The notes beneath the pieces were generated by a model. It had not been told where the DNA came from and did not search any database. It saw only the letters and a list, made by a program, of their open reading frames with translations. DNA of 64,000 nt from a virus, in IMG/VR virus record IMGVR_UViG_3300028558_000016, positions 1 through 64,000 of that record; one strand, given 5' to 3'. Within the stretch, counting starts at the first letter, position 1, and each line of letters starts with the position of its first letter. This document shows positions 13,291 through 21,944 of this stretch, in pieces. A program made the position numbers and the translations under genes.

Positions 13291-14475
13291 TTATATTGCA
13301 ATAGGCGCTTTAATCGCCGGGTGACTTTTGTATCCAACAAATTCAAAGTTCTCATACTTATATTCAATGATATGACCATTGTCACCATGCAAAGAGCTAT
13401 AAACTGTAGGTGGTTTTTTAAGTCTAAGCTTACATAATTCCATTGGCTCTCTATTTAATTGTTCATCGACTTGATCGAAATGATTTACGTATATGTGACA
13501 GTCTCCTCCGTTAAATACAAGCTCCTCAGGAACCATATTAACAGACTGAGCAATCATTTCCAATAACAATCCATAAGAAGCAATATTAAATGGCAATCCC
13601 AAAAACAAATCAACTGAACGTTGTTGCCACATTAGTGATATAGCACGTTTAGGAACATTCTGTTGGTCCAATTCAAAATCTTTCCAATCACTTTTATCTC
13701 CAGCCCAATTTTTAATGAACCACTCATTTCTTTCTTCTGTACTCATCTCACGCGTCCAACATTGGAATCCATAATGACATGGAGGAAGAAGCATCTTGTC
13801 TATCTCGGCAACGTTCCATGCATTCACCATCAATCGTCTTGAGTCTGGATTAGTCTTTAAGTCCTGTATCAAACGAAGTATTTGATCATACCACAGAGAA
13901 CCAAAGTCTTCTTTACCGGTATCTTCGTCCTCGTAATGCAACCATCCCTGCCACTGTCTCCATTGTTTTCCATAAACTGGTCCAAGCTCTCCCCATACAT
14001 CAGAAAATGAATCACGTGAAGCTGCAAACAATCCACTCAATTCGGATTCTTTTATTTTTTCAACAAACTCTTCTAATGTTAACGGAGGATGTTTTTCCAA
14101 TTGTTCTCTAATATATTTCACTGACATTGCATCTTCGGTTGTATCGGCTCTTCTAATAGAAGCCTCTAAGTCTTCTTTTAATTTTTCATGATGCTTCATG
14201 TAATTCTGCCAAGGCCATTCATTCCAAATGTTAACTCCATTGTCGACGAGATATTTTATGTTGTGTCCTCCTTGAAGGAACCACAGCAATTCATGGATGA
14301 CGCTTTTAGTGTGAATCTTCTTTGTCGTTAACAATGGAAATCCATCTTGCATGTTGAACTTTAAAGTTCGACCAAAAACAGAAACTGTTCCAGTTCCGGT
14401 TCTGTCAGATTTTCTAACTCCTTTTTCTCTAACTTCTTTTAAAAGATCGAGATATGCTTTATCTGTGTTGTTCAT
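13291..14475 (-). CDS. thyA: thymidylate synthase
   Basis: A 394-residue ThyA-type enzyme with the catalytic Cys233 in LPPCHYGFQ, SRRLMVNAWN before it, and FNIASY with Asn297, the residue that selects dUMP. Typical enzymes have about 264-290 residues; the extra length comes from an insertion at about residues 95-160 in the small domain and another near 240-270. It makes dTMP from dUMP and methylene-tetrahydrofolate for phage DNA synthesis. A second family member with Asp at the selector position is at 17141. Confidence 0.95.
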   Translation of the reverse strand: MNNTDKAYLDLLKEVREKGVRKSDRTGTGTVSVFGRTLKFNMQDGFPLLTTKKIHTKSVIHELLWFLQGGHNIKYLVDNGVNIWNEWPWQNYMKHHEKLKEDLEASIRRADTTEDAMSVKYIREQLEKHPPLTLEEFVEKIKESELSGLFAASRDSFSDVWGELGPVYGKQWRQWQGWLHYEDEDTGKEDFGSLWYDQILRLIQDLKTNPDSRRLMVNAWNVAEIDKMLLPPCHYGFQCWTREMSTEERNEWFIKNWAGDKSDWKDFELDQQNVPKRAISLMWQQRSVDLFLGLPFNIASYGLLLEMIAQSVNMVPEELVFNGGDCHIYVNHFDQVDEQLNREPMELCKLRLKKPPTVYSSLHGDNGHIIEYKYENFEFVGYKSHPAIKAPIAI

Positions 14476-14753
14476 GTTTTCTGCTTTTCTTTTTCTTTTC
14501 TATACGCTTTCCAAAATTCTCGGTCTTCTTCTTCCTCTTCAGGTGTAAGTTTCCTTTTTGATTTAAACTTCTTTTCTTCTAATGGAGGATTATTATCCAG
14601 TTCTTCTTTTTCTTCCAATGTTTTACGAGCATCTTTTTCTGCATCACTAAGCGCTGGAGTCTCATAAAATATTTTCTGATAGGTTTTATTTGCAGCTTCC
14701 GCTTTGTCCTCGTAAAATTTACGCATGAGTTCCTCAGCTAACTCGGTTTTCAT
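14472..14753 (-). CDS. highly charged small protein
   Basis: A 93-residue Glu/Lys-rich, probably helical protein. It overlaps thyA by four bases (ATGA) and abuts the gene upstream, so it is very likely translated. No family recognised. Confidence 0.68.
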   Translation of the reverse strand: MKTELAEELMRKFYEDKAEAANKTYQKIFYETPALSDAEKDARKTLEEKEELDNNPPLEEKKFKSKRKLTPEEEEEDREFWKAYRKEKEKQKT

Positions 14754-15034
14754 TATTGCTCAGTGCTCATTAAAAAATTCACAGACTCAATAACCTTTCT
14801 GAATCCCTCGATTGTGTTTATTTTCTTTGAATACGCAATTGGACGAGCATGCATTATTTGTGTCTTCTCGTCCCACAATAAAATTGAAGTGTAATCATTT
14901 CCGTTTGGACCACTGATTGTATATTTTCCCCAGCCCCAAACGTTTCCTAATATAGGATCGTTCTCTTCAAAGAATCCTATGCAATTAAGAAATCTGTAGT
15001 CCACCGGGTTTTTGTTGTATTCGTATGTTGCCAT
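14753..15034 (-). CDS. hypothetical protein
   Basis: A 93-residue protein with a Trp/Gly-rich strand (GNVWGWGKYTISGPNG). It is one base from the Dam gene and one base overlapped with the charged protein. Function unknown. Confidence 0.7.
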   Translation of the reverse strand: MATYEYNKNPVDYRFLNCIGFFEENDPILGNVWGWGKYTISGPNGNDYTSILLWDEKTQIMHARPIAYSKKINTIEGFRKVIESVNFLMSTEQ

Positions 15035-15035
15035 T

Positions 15036-15896
15036 TTAAAATAATGTATGTATTGTTGGTTTAGTTTCTTTTTCGTTTATTACGTCAAAATTGTTAAAGA
15101 ACACTTCCTGGTTCTCAGTCTCATTTCTTCTTAATGGAGATATGTTTTGCAACATCTTAGTGTTGTACATATTCCATCCCAAAGCATCGTGAGTGTCACA
15201 AGCTATGTCAGTGTAAATAACACTTCCCTTTAATGGCTTAATTAAATCTATAAACTTGATCAAGTCATCTTCCTTTGAATACGTCTTTTGGTATCCAACC
15301 TCGCTTCTTACAAAATATGGTGGATCGAGAAAGAACAAAGAATCTTTTGTGTCGTTCTCTTTTATAACATCAACATAATCCTTGGAAACTATCTCAACGT
15401 TTAAATTCAAACGTCTATTAAGCTCTTTGAACGTTGGTTCATCCACGACAAAGAATCTGTTTCCATAAGATTGATTGAATCCATTAGGTCCAATCCTAAC
15501 GAGAGAGTTGATACATGAGTTCATAAGAAAATGGAACATGAAACCTTCAGTCACCAAGTCTTTGTTCTTCCCAAAGTATTCCTCGTTGAACCAATTTCTG
15601 AAATTGTAATAAGATTCCTTGTTTGATTTAATGTCACCAAATTTATTGAATACATCTTCTTTGATGGAAATATATTGGCTGTAAGTTCCGTCTCTAAAAG
15701 ATTTTACGGAATTGATCACGTGTGGATTTACATCGTTGATCACATATTTCTCGTATTCCTTTGTGAGGTTAAAGAATATTGCGCCTGAACCAAAGAAAGG
15801 TTCGACGTAAGTCTTCTTGTCCAACGCAGATGTTATCGCATTGAACTTCTCAATGAAGTGTATCTTTGAGCCTGCATATCGAGAAAATCTGTTCAT
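15036..15896 (-). CDS. dam: DNA adenine methyltransferase (Dam/D12 class)
   Basis: A 286-residue protein with the SAM-binding motif RYAGSK at residues 6-11, EPFFGSGAIFF near 32-42 and the catalytic DPPY at 191-194, in the order of the alpha (Dam, T4 Dam, MboIIA) class. It methylates adenine N6, probably to protect phage DNA from host restriction. No partner endonuclease is adjacent. The recognition sequence cannot be read from the protein. Confidence 0.92.
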   Translation of the reverse strand: MNRFSRYAGSKIHFIEKFNAITSALDKKTYVEPFFGSGAIFFNLTKEYEKYVINDVNPHVINSVKSFRDGTYSQYISIKEDVFNKFGDIKSNKESYYNFRNWFNEEYFGKNKDLVTEGFMFHFLMNSCINSLVRIGPNGFNQSYGNRFFVVDEPTFKELNRRLNLNVEIVSKDYVDVIKENDTKDSLFFLDPPYFVRSEVGYQKTYSKEDDLIKFIDLIKPLKGSVIYTDIACDTHDALGWNMYNTKMLQNISPLRRNETENQEVFFNNFDVINEKETKPTIHTLF

Positions 15897-15932
15897 TACT
15901 TATTATATTAGCAATGAATGATCATGTTTCTA

Positions 15933-15962
15933 AAAATAAAAAAGCCGCATTGCTGCGGCTTT
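15933..15962 (-). terminator. rho-independent terminator of an sRNA or 3' UTR
   Basis: AGCCGCA/TGCGGCT forms a 7-bp stem followed on the minus strand by TTTTTTATTTT. It closes the structured region upstream and precedes the Dam gene. Confidence 0.85.
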
Positions 15963-16055
15963 CTACGCTGATGTACATTCAGCTTCTAAGAACAGTTGTC
16001 TGACCATCTAAAGAGCACTCAGATAAATCTGTGCGCATGAATATCAGACCATTTC
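15934..16055 (-). ncRNA. candidate small RNA, three hairpins ending in a terminator
   Basis: In the non-coding gap between the methyltransferase and Dam genes, the minus strand can form three hairpins. They are GTCTGA/TCAGAC enclosing a GCGC-CAGATTTATCTG-GTGC stem (15998-16049), GCTGA/TCAGC (15967-15983), and the GC-rich terminator (15943-15960). This is the layout of a bacterial sRNA. It could instead be the 3' UTR of the gene at 16091. Confidence 0.55.
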
Positions 16056-16090
16056 ACCTATTATTGCAAGGTTTCAGGTAATCATAGTTC

Positions 16091-16885
16091 TTATTTTCTT
16101 TTTAGCACCCATAAGCAATTTCTTGCTTCTTCAGGGAAGAATGGTGCCATGATGTTTGCAACTAAATTTGAGTCATAATATTCTCTCAAACCGTCGAACA
16201 TCTTTTTTTGCCAATCATTTAATTTTGGCTTGTAGTGTGTTTGAGAAGCGAAAGTACCATACTTCTTTTCGATGGTGAAATATTTCTCAATGTGTGCTTG
16301 CAATTCTTTATGATCGAACTCATGCACAGCTTCTCCTCTTCCATCGCCTGAGTCATAAGTGTGATTTCCTGCTGCTCCAACCTTCTCATCATAATTTGGT
16401 GTAGATAAGTAATAAGTAGCATCATCGTTTCCGCATGCTCTGAAGTTCTCCAAGAAAGTGTCGATGTTTTGTTTTCCAACATGCTCAGCAACTTCAAACG
16501 AAATTACCTTGTCTGCTTGGATCTTGTCGTATGGGAACTTGTCAACGATCAAGTCAACCGCATGGAATTCTGCCCAAGGCACCCCAGCGAAATGCTCTCT
16601 TGCTGATTCAATGGTCTTCTTGCGAATATCCATTCCAACATACTTCTTGCATTTGAATTTATTTCTGTAGAATACCTCAAGAAGGCTTCCACCACCGCAA
16701 CCGAAATCTGCGATTGTTTCTCCTATTGTCGCTTGGTTTAATACATGCGTCCAACGAAGGTAATGTGCGAATTGATCTCTATGATAAACGTGCTTTTCAA
16801 AAGACGTTTGAGGATCAAGATCTGTTGTGTTGTATTTGCTCTTCTTTTTGGAAACAACAGCTTCCGTGTTTTCTTCTTTGCTCAT
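16091..16885 (-). CDS. class I SAM-dependent methyltransferase
   Basis: A 264-residue Rossmann-fold methyltransferase with motif I ADFGCGGGSLLEVF near residues 59-72 and an acidic motif II (VGMDIRKK). An EVAEHVG segment near residue 145 is typical of small-molecule or sugar methyltransferases of the Methyltransf_11/23 type. It lacks DPPY or PC motifs, so it is not an ordinary DNA base methylase. The substrate is unknown. A promoter-like TAATTTAG lies 23 bases upstream. Confidence 0.8.
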   Translation of the reverse strand: MSKEENTEAVVSKKKSKYNTTDLDPQTSFEKHVYHRDQFAHYLRWTHVLNQATIGETIADFGCGGGSLLEVFYRNKFKCKKYVGMDIRKKTIESAREHFAGVPWAEFHAVDLIVDKFPYDKIQADKVISFEVAEHVGKQNIDTFLENFRACGNDDATYYLSTPNYDEKVGAAGNHTYDSGDGRGEAVHEFDHKELQAHIEKYFTIEKKYGTFASQTHYKPKLNDWQKKMFDGLREYYDSNLVANIMAPFFPEEARNCLWVLKRK

Positions 16886-16907
16886 GGTAATTGATAGGTT
16901 TATTTTG

Positions 16908-16915
16908 CTAAATTA
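16908..16915 (-). promoter_or_regulatory. promoter-like TAATTTAG element
   Basis: TAATTTAGC lies 23 bases before the ATG at 16885, resembling the TAnnTTTG element and similar sites before several other genes of this window. Confidence 0.35.
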
Positions 16916-16967
16916 ATAAAAATATATGATAACAGAAAGTATATTTTTCGAACAGTTTTACGAACAT

Positions 16968-17144
16968 TTATTCATCTATTTTGACGTCTCTCATTGTGAT
17001 TATCATGTACAAGGCCCAACCGACAACAGGCACATAGAACCATAGCCACCAGGAATTCCAAAATGCCACTGCGAGCACTGCTGGAATGATGCTACAACAA
17101 AATGCAAAAATTAATAATGCTAAAAGCTTTAATATCAGTTTCAT
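16968..17144 (-). CDS. two-segment small membrane protein
   Basis: A 58-residue protein starting at MKLILKLL, with two hydrophobic segments and a short acidic tail (MRDVKIDE). This start gives an ATGA overlap with the hydroxymethylase stop; a longer frame opens 42 bases upstream. Function unknown; probably inner membrane. Confidence 0.6.
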   Translation of the reverse strand: MKLILKLLALLIFAFCCSIIPAVLAVAFWNSWWLWFYVPVVGWALYMIITMRDVKIDE

Positions 17145-18034
17145 GTTGTTTTTATTGTTGTTCTGTTTATGTTGTACTGAATCCAAGCAAGTGCCGCTTC
17201 TGGAATATCATCTATTATAGTTTGGCCTCTTTCTATTGCATCGTGAACTTCCAACATTTTAGGTGTCATTTTTCCTTTTTCATCGATCAAATCAATTACT
17301 ATTTCTGGAATGAAATCCTCATAGAATCCAACCAACAACATGTCTTCAACCACACTGAAATTCCTTTCGTATAGGTGCATTGAATTTACTTGATGCGTGT
17401 ATTTTCCAAGCTCAAGATCAGGATATTCCTTCTTTAATAAATGATACATCTGTTGTTGGAGCATAGTAAAGAATGCAACATCTGTTGGAAGACCAAGTAT
17501 TGCATCATTCGATCTCATCATCAAAGTGAAATCAAGCTTATTCTCTCTTATGTGAAATATTCCATTCAATGTGCAAACGAAATCCTTGTTTGCAAAATGC
17601 TGATGCGTAGGAAGGTTGAAGTGCATCAATGCTTGTCGAGTGTCTCTGTCTCTTTTTAAAGATTCGTAAGCCCATTCCCACTGAGTCATTCCATGTTCGT
17701 TCTTAGTATTGAACAATAAATGCCCGTATGCGCTGTTAACAGTTCCATCTGGATTTGCGATGTCCTTCCAGAATTTTGCATACTTCTGAATGTATTCCAA
17801 ATCATTTCTTCCAGCGAAATAGAACACAAGCTCTGCAGCAATGTATTTGTATTGTGAACCTCTTATTGAATTCCTGTACAGACCTGACATTGGATTTTCA
17901 ATCTCAAGCGTGACATTTAAAATCTCATTTATCTTCTGATCTCTTGGTGCACAAACATATTCAGGATTTGTCGATAAATCCTTTAAAAGATCTTTGTATA
18001 CTTTTGCAAACGATTCTCCTTTATAGCTTCTCAT
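17141..18034 (-). CDS. thymidylate-synthase-family nucleotide hydroxymethylase candidate
   Basis: A 297-residue protein of the ThyA fold. The catalytic Cys is C154 in DFVCTLNG, RDTRQALMHF supplies the Arg phosphate-binding region, and RSNDAILGLPTDVAFF follows. The residue equivalent to the dUMP-selecting Asn is D185, as in T4 dCMP hydroxymethylase. That suggests it makes 5-hydroxymethyl-dCMP (or another 5-substituted dNMP) rather than dTMP. A P-loop kinase overlaps its start by four bases and could phosphorylate the product. Base identity is inferred from one position. Confidence 0.7.
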   Translation of the reverse strand: MRSYKGESFAKVYKDLLKDLSTNPEYVCAPRDQKINEILNVTLEIENPMSGLYRNSIRGSQYKYIAAELVFYFAGRNDLEYIQKYAKFWKDIANPDGTVNSAYGHLLFNTKNEHGMTQWEWAYESLKRDRDTRQALMHFNLPTHQHFANKDFVCTLNGIFHIRENKLDFTLMMRSNDAILGLPTDVAFFTMLQQQMYHLLKKEYPDLELGKYTHQVNSMHLYERNFSVVEDMLLVGFYEDFIPEIVIDLIDEKGKMTPKMLEVHDAIERGQTIIDDIPEAALAWIQYNINRTTIKTT

Positions 18035-18657
18035 TTCTTCACTTTCTTTGGTTTCTTCACTTTCTTTGGTTTCTTCACTTTCTTTGGTTTCTTCACTTTC
18101 TTTGATTTAAACATCTTAAGATTAATTCCAATATTTTTTACTTCCTTAACAATGGAATCTGCTACATCGTACACATCTCCTTCTACAATCTCGTAGTGTA
18201 TATGGTTTTGGTCGAGATAATTTATTATTTTAGCATCAACAATTTTTGCCTGTTTGAGGGTTTGAGTTCTGCCGTTTGGATTATAATCTTTTCTTCTGTT
18301 TATGTAATAATTTACATTCTTGAATTTCTTATGTTCTGACAGAATTAATTTCTTAAAATCGTGATTGTCTTCTGGGCAATAAATCGATGAATGCAAAAGC
18401 GGAGCATCTGTTATCACAACTTCTAATTTGCCATCTAATCTTTGTAATCGATGTAATTGTTTTCCAAAAATGTATATTTGATGTTCGAGTTTCTTTAAGC
18501 TTTCTTCCCACACGATGTCCTTTGCATATTCAAGAGACATCTCGCAATCAATTCCAAGCATTTTAAGTTTCACGAAAAGAAGAGCGCATAACGTACTCTT
18601 GCCGCTTCCTGGCCCTGCGAAGAGATTAACTACCAATGTTTTCTTTTTTATCGCCAT
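18031..18657 (-). CDS. P-loop kinase (AAA_28-like) with Lys-Pro repeat tail
   Basis: A 208-residue protein with Walker A GPGSGKST at residues 15-22 and a DAPLLHSSIY motif near residue 88, where D could be catalytic. Its fold resembles dNMP/thymidylate kinases. It is coupled to the hydroxymethylase gene (TGA overlapping ATG), so a deoxynucleotide or modified-base kinase role is plausible. The C-terminus is a KKVKKP repeat (four copies) encoded by an 18-bp DNA repeat; that tail is basic and may bind nucleic acid. Confidence 0.72.
   Translation of the reverse strand: MAIKKKTLVVNLFAGPGSGKSTLCALLFVKLKMLGIDCEMSLEYAKDIVWEESLKKLEHQIYIFGKQLHRLQRLDGKLEVVITDAPLLHSSIYCPEDNHDFKKLILSEHKKFKNVNYYINRRKDYNPNGRTQTLKQAKIVDAKIINYLDQNHIHYEIVEGDVYDVADSIVKEVKNIGINLKMFKSKKVKKPKKVKKPKKVKKPKKVKK
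18034..18105 (-). repeat. 18-bp tandem repeat, four copies
   Basis: The plus strand repeats TTTCTTCACTTTCTTTGG about four times at the 3' end of the P-loop kinase gene, giving KKVKKP units. Length variation by slippage is expected and would only change the tail. Confidence 0.85.
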
Positions 18658-18692
18658 GAAAATTATATGGCCTTCTGCGGCATTGGTTTCAA

Positions 18693-18722
18693 ACTAAAAA
18701 CCCACCAATTAAGGTGGGTTTC
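18693..18722 (-). terminator. rho-independent terminator
   Basis: AACCCACC/GGTGGGTT stem (18699-18720) with TTTTTAG after it on the minus strand. It lies downstream of the small lipoprotein frame. Confidence 0.78.
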
Positions 18723-18938
18723 AAATTGTTTAACCGACTTATTATGGGTGATTCTCTTATTGACATATTCCCCAACATCATAGTCCGTAGATAGTCCGGT
18801 TAATTATCTTCCGTTACTGTAAACTATTTCATAGCTCAAGTAATATCTCTTTCTTACTTTTTTAGGTTTGGCCTGTTTCCTATTAACTGAACAACAAGCA
18901 AAACTAATTATCATAATCAACAATAAAAACTTTTTCAT
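18723..18938 (-). pseudogene. small lipoprotein gene interrupted by an in-frame TAA
   Basis: From the ATG at 18938 the frame gives a signal peptide with a lipobox-like SFACC, then RYYLSYEIVYSNGR, and stops at TAA (18804-18806). The same frame resumes with LTGLSTDYDVGEYVNKRIT and HNKSVKQF before running into the terminator. The downstream part looks coding, so the gene probably carries a nonsense codon; the first 44 residues may still be made as a short lipoprotein. Confidence 0.5.
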
Positions 18939-18944
18939 TATAGT

Positions 18945-20549
18945 TTATAGTTTAAATGCTTCTTCTTCTCCACCGCCTGCTCCTTCTCCACCTTCTTTCT
19001 TCTTGGAACCTTCACCTTCATCACCTGTTCCTTCGTGATCGTCGTTCCAATACTTCTGATTTTTTTCGATCTGTCCTTGTGACAAGTACATGTATTCCTC
19101 AATCAAGAATTTAGGATGGAAATAAGGTTTCTCTTCACCATTTCTTATTGTAGTTAAATCTTTTAATCCCGTGATGAACTCAGCTGACTTGCCAAGCAAA
19201 TCCATTTCTTTAGTTCTCTCAAACACGTTGTCCTTGTTAAACCTAACACCAACTTGAGATTTAAACATCTCATCGTCCATTAAGTCTGGAAAATCAAGAA
19301 TCATTTGCAAATATAAAGGCTTGGTCATAACCTCTTGGAAAATAGATCTCAACCTGTTGATGAATTTAGAAAAACGAATTTCCTCTCTGTCAACATTCTC
19401 AGAACCCATTTGCCATTGACCACCACCGTTTGCTCTGTCGAAACGAGCAACTGGAATTTTAGAGTCAATCCTTAATTTGTTTTCAAAGTACGCGAGAGCT
19501 TCCATGTTAGAAAGATCTGGACCTTCACCACCGATAACTTGAATATCTGTTTGCTCACCATTCTTAGATGGGAACATGTAGTTTTTATAGAACTGAATAT
19601 TTGGTCTTCCGTTGATGAATAACTCACCTGAATCGTAATCCAATCTAACGTCCTCTTTATAGATGGACATTAATTCTCCTAAAGACTCTCTCGCCTTTTG
19701 TGGAGACTTAGAACCAATAGGAACAACCATCTTCAACCTGAACGATGAGTTCATTACGTTCCAAATGATTCTCGTGTGTTCCATGATCCTCAATAAATTG
19801 AAGGATCTTATTAATCTTTCTACATAAGAAATTCTTGAAATGGAATTTCCCTTTGCGTATGAAATATAAATGATCTGAGAGTCATAAAGCTTTCTCTTCA
19901 AGTGAACGTCTTCCTCGTGCTGGTACCAAACGCTCTTGAATGTTCCATCAGGTTGCTTTTCTACTGCAGGCCTGATCGTGGTTGCATCAATCTCTTTGAA
20001 ACCAATTATCTTGCTTCCGTCCTCGTTGTAGATGATCTCAAATGCAAGGAATCCGTCCACCATTAATTGATAGAACAATTGCCATGCAGTGATGTCATCG
20101 TTGAAATGCCAATAAGAATAAATTCTCTTGAAGTTATCCTCGTATGCTTCTTTAACGTCATCATTGACGTCCTCGTTTATTGGGGTTTGATAACAGAAGA
20201 ATTGTCTTTCATCTTGGATGATTGCCTCATCTGTTATTGTATCAAGAATCCATTGGATCTCTCCATTCATAGAGAACTTCCTTAAGAATTCTCTTCTCGA
20301 TTTGTAGTCTTTGTCGAAATAAGCAATATACTTTTTTACAGTAGTATCACTCATTGCCAATGAATACATCATCGCTTCATCACCAATAACTCCTTGCTTA
20401 AGGAATTTAGATTCAGTTGTTCCAACCGCTTGGGAGTTCTTTACGACCATGTCGTCGTACCTCACTCCGAGGTTTGCGATTTCTCTAACTCTCGATTGGA
20501 TGTTATTGAATAGGGTGTTGTTTGTAATACGGTCAAGAAAACCGGCCAT
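18945..20549 (-). CDS. 20: portal vertex protein, T4 gp20-like
   Basis: A 534-residue protein with the T4 gp20 portal layout. It has an N-terminal helical region, a central GEIQWILDTITDEAI helix and DVKEAYEDNFKRIYSYWHF. EIIYNEDGSKIIGFKEIDA and a QVIGGEGPDLSNMEAL segment near residue 330 follow. The C-terminus is acidic and Gly-rich. Twelve copies are expected to form the portal ring at one capsid vertex, through which DNA is packaged. The gene starts the head block that continues upstream. Confidence 0.9.
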   Translation of the reverse strand: MAGFLDRITNNTLFNNIQSRVREIANLGVRYDDMVVKNSQAVGTTESKFLKQGVIGDEAMMYSLAMSDTTVKKYIAYFDKDYKSRREFLRKFSMNGEIQWILDTITDEAIIQDERQFFCYQTPINEDVNDDVKEAYEDNFKRIYSYWHFNDDITAWQLFYQLMVDGFLAFEIIYNEDGSKIIGFKEIDATTIRPAVEKQPDGTFKSVWYQHEEDVHLKRKLYDSQIIYISYAKGNSISRISYVERLIRSFNLLRIMEHTRIIWNVMNSSFRLKMVVPIGSKSPQKARESLGELMSIYKEDVRLDYDSGELFINGRPNIQFYKNYMFPSKNGEQTDIQVIGGEGPDLSNMEALAYFENKLRIDSKIPVARFDRANGGGQWQMGSENVDREEIRFSKFINRLRSIFQEVMTKPLYLQMILDFPDLMDDEMFKSQVGVRFNKDNVFERTKEMDLLGKSAEFITGLKDLTTIRNGEEKPYFHPKFLIEEYMYLSQGQIEKNQKYWNDDHEGTGDEGEGSKKKEGGEGAGGGEEEAFKL

Positions 20550-20566
20550 GCGTTGTTTCGTTTATT

Positions 20567-21310
20567 TTATGCCGCTCCAGTTTGAGAGTCTTTAAAATCC
20601 TTCTGCTTCTTTTTAATTTCTTCCTTCTTTCTATCAGCAGAATTCTTAAGCTTCTCATTGAGGTTAACCTCAGGTGGATTCGTCATTCTTTTTATATATT
20701 CGTTGTATATCTCCTTAGGCTGTTTTCCAGTTATTCCTCTCGTGTACAAAGGTATCACAGAAACCCAGTCTTCATAGTCATATACAGCAGGACGCGCAAC
20801 GTTTCCTTTTTCGTATACAGAAAACGCTAATTGCCATCCTAATTTATCAAAAAGCTTCTTAGCGACATCGTAATTGAGTTTCAAGGCCTTTTTGCCTTTT
20901 CTTCCCTCGTTGATATTGGTTTGGTTTTCATTGATGTCCTTCTTGTATATTCTATACAATTGATCAAGGACGAACACCCTAATCTTTGGAGGCATCAGCA
21001 TGAAATCTATTCCAATCTCGTAAATTTTATTGTTTGCTTGACTCACCATCTGTCCGAGCGACAGCAATATTGGTCTCCTGTCGATCACAGGTCGTGCCTT
21101 GTTTGGAGTGTCTGTTGTGGCGTAAAGAAATGAATATATTTTTCCAGGAACAAAAAACTTCTCTTCAACCTTTTCCTTTCTTGGATGGTTGATCTTATCG
21201 TCCTTGGAATATTTGTCTATGTATAATTTAAAAGATTCGTCAGCCGCTTTGTCGAGGCCTCTTTTCTCATGTAAATAATCCTTCCAAATCTCAGAGGGTT
21301 TCTTCTCCAT
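20567..21310 (-). CDS. portal-adjacent hypothetical phage protein
   Basis: A 247-residue protein with an N-terminal helical region and a conserved-looking strand pair, PGKIYSFLYATTDTP...RPVIDRRPILLSLG, near residues 54-87. It has a charged Lys-rich C-terminus (KKEEIKKKQKDF). Similar PGKIYxFxY modules occur next to portal genes of other T4-like phages, but I cannot name the function. Its start overlaps the macro-domain gene by 20 bases. Confidence 0.72.
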   Translation of the reverse strand: MEKKPSEIWKDYLHEKRGLDKAADESFKLYIDKYSKDDKINHPRKEKVEEKFFVPGKIYSFLYATTDTPNKARPVIDRRPILLSLGQMVSQANNKIYEIGIDFMLMPPKIRVFVLDQLYRIYKKDINENQTNINEGRKGKKALKLNYDVAKKLFDKLGWQLAFSVYEKGNVARPAVYDYEDWVSVIPLYTRGITGKQPKEIYNEYIKRMTNPPEVNLNEKLKNSADRKKEEIKKKQKDFKDSQTGAA

Positions 21311-21932
21311 TTAGTTGTTGTACATTTGTTTGATCGTCGTGTCTGTCGCTTGCTTCAGATAATGTTCTTGGGAATTTATATTTTCCAGCATAGAAATCAT
21401 CGAATGCCATTCTCATCTTTCTTGCACATTCTATTGGAGATACATTTCCAACTCCAGTTCCAAGACCTGACATAACAACGCTGTTTATGGATTCATTCTT
21501 TCTCACTGCGAGAAATACTGCTCTTGCTGCAAGATATACGTTAGCCGACATTCTTGTTGCAGTAGCCAATCCCATGGAAACTCTCATTGTTGGAGCTGAT
21601 ATAAGATAAGGAAAATCCTTGTGATCTGTTGGAACTGTCAAAGACTGTCCAACCAATAATTCCCCGTCAAATTCGTCTACAATTTTTTGTTGAACTCTTT
21701 GCATCACATGCCATCCAAGTTCTTGCGAAAGATAGAAATCAATTCCACCATTCATGAATCCAAAACTGTTCGCTGGACTAACTATTGCATCGCATGGAAT
21801 ATCGAATATTGAACCTTTGTGAAAGATGAATTCCACTTTTGTCCCATCATAAATCGAAGTTTCTACATCTGAGAATGCTTCCTTCCAAGCTTCCACCATC
21901 GGTCCGCTTATGTCTGCTAATACTATTTTCAT
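21291..21932 (-). CDS. macro-domain (ADP-ribose-binding) protein
   Basis: A 213-residue macro domain with DAIVSPANSFGFMNGGID at residues 48-65 and a second loop, SGLGTGVGNVSP, near residue 154. Both loops contact ADP-ribose in this family. It could remove ADP-ribose marks or bind NAD-derived signals. In phages such proteins can counter host ADP-ribosylation defences, but that is inference. It sits inside the head gene block, which is an odd place for it. A TATATTAG promoter-like site lies five bases before the ATG. Confidence 0.82.
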   Translation of the reverse strand: MKIVLADISGPMVEAWKEAFSDVETSIYDGTKVEFIFHKGSIFDIPCDAIVSPANSFGFMNGGIDFYLSQELGWHVMQRVQQKIVDEFDGELLVGQSLTVPTDHKDFPYLISAPTMRVSMGLATATRMSANVYLAARAVFLAVRKNESINSVVMSGLGTGVGNVSPIECARKMRMAFDDFYAGKYKFPRTLSEASDRHDDQTNVQQLNGEETL

Positions 21933-21944
21933 ACCGCTAATATA

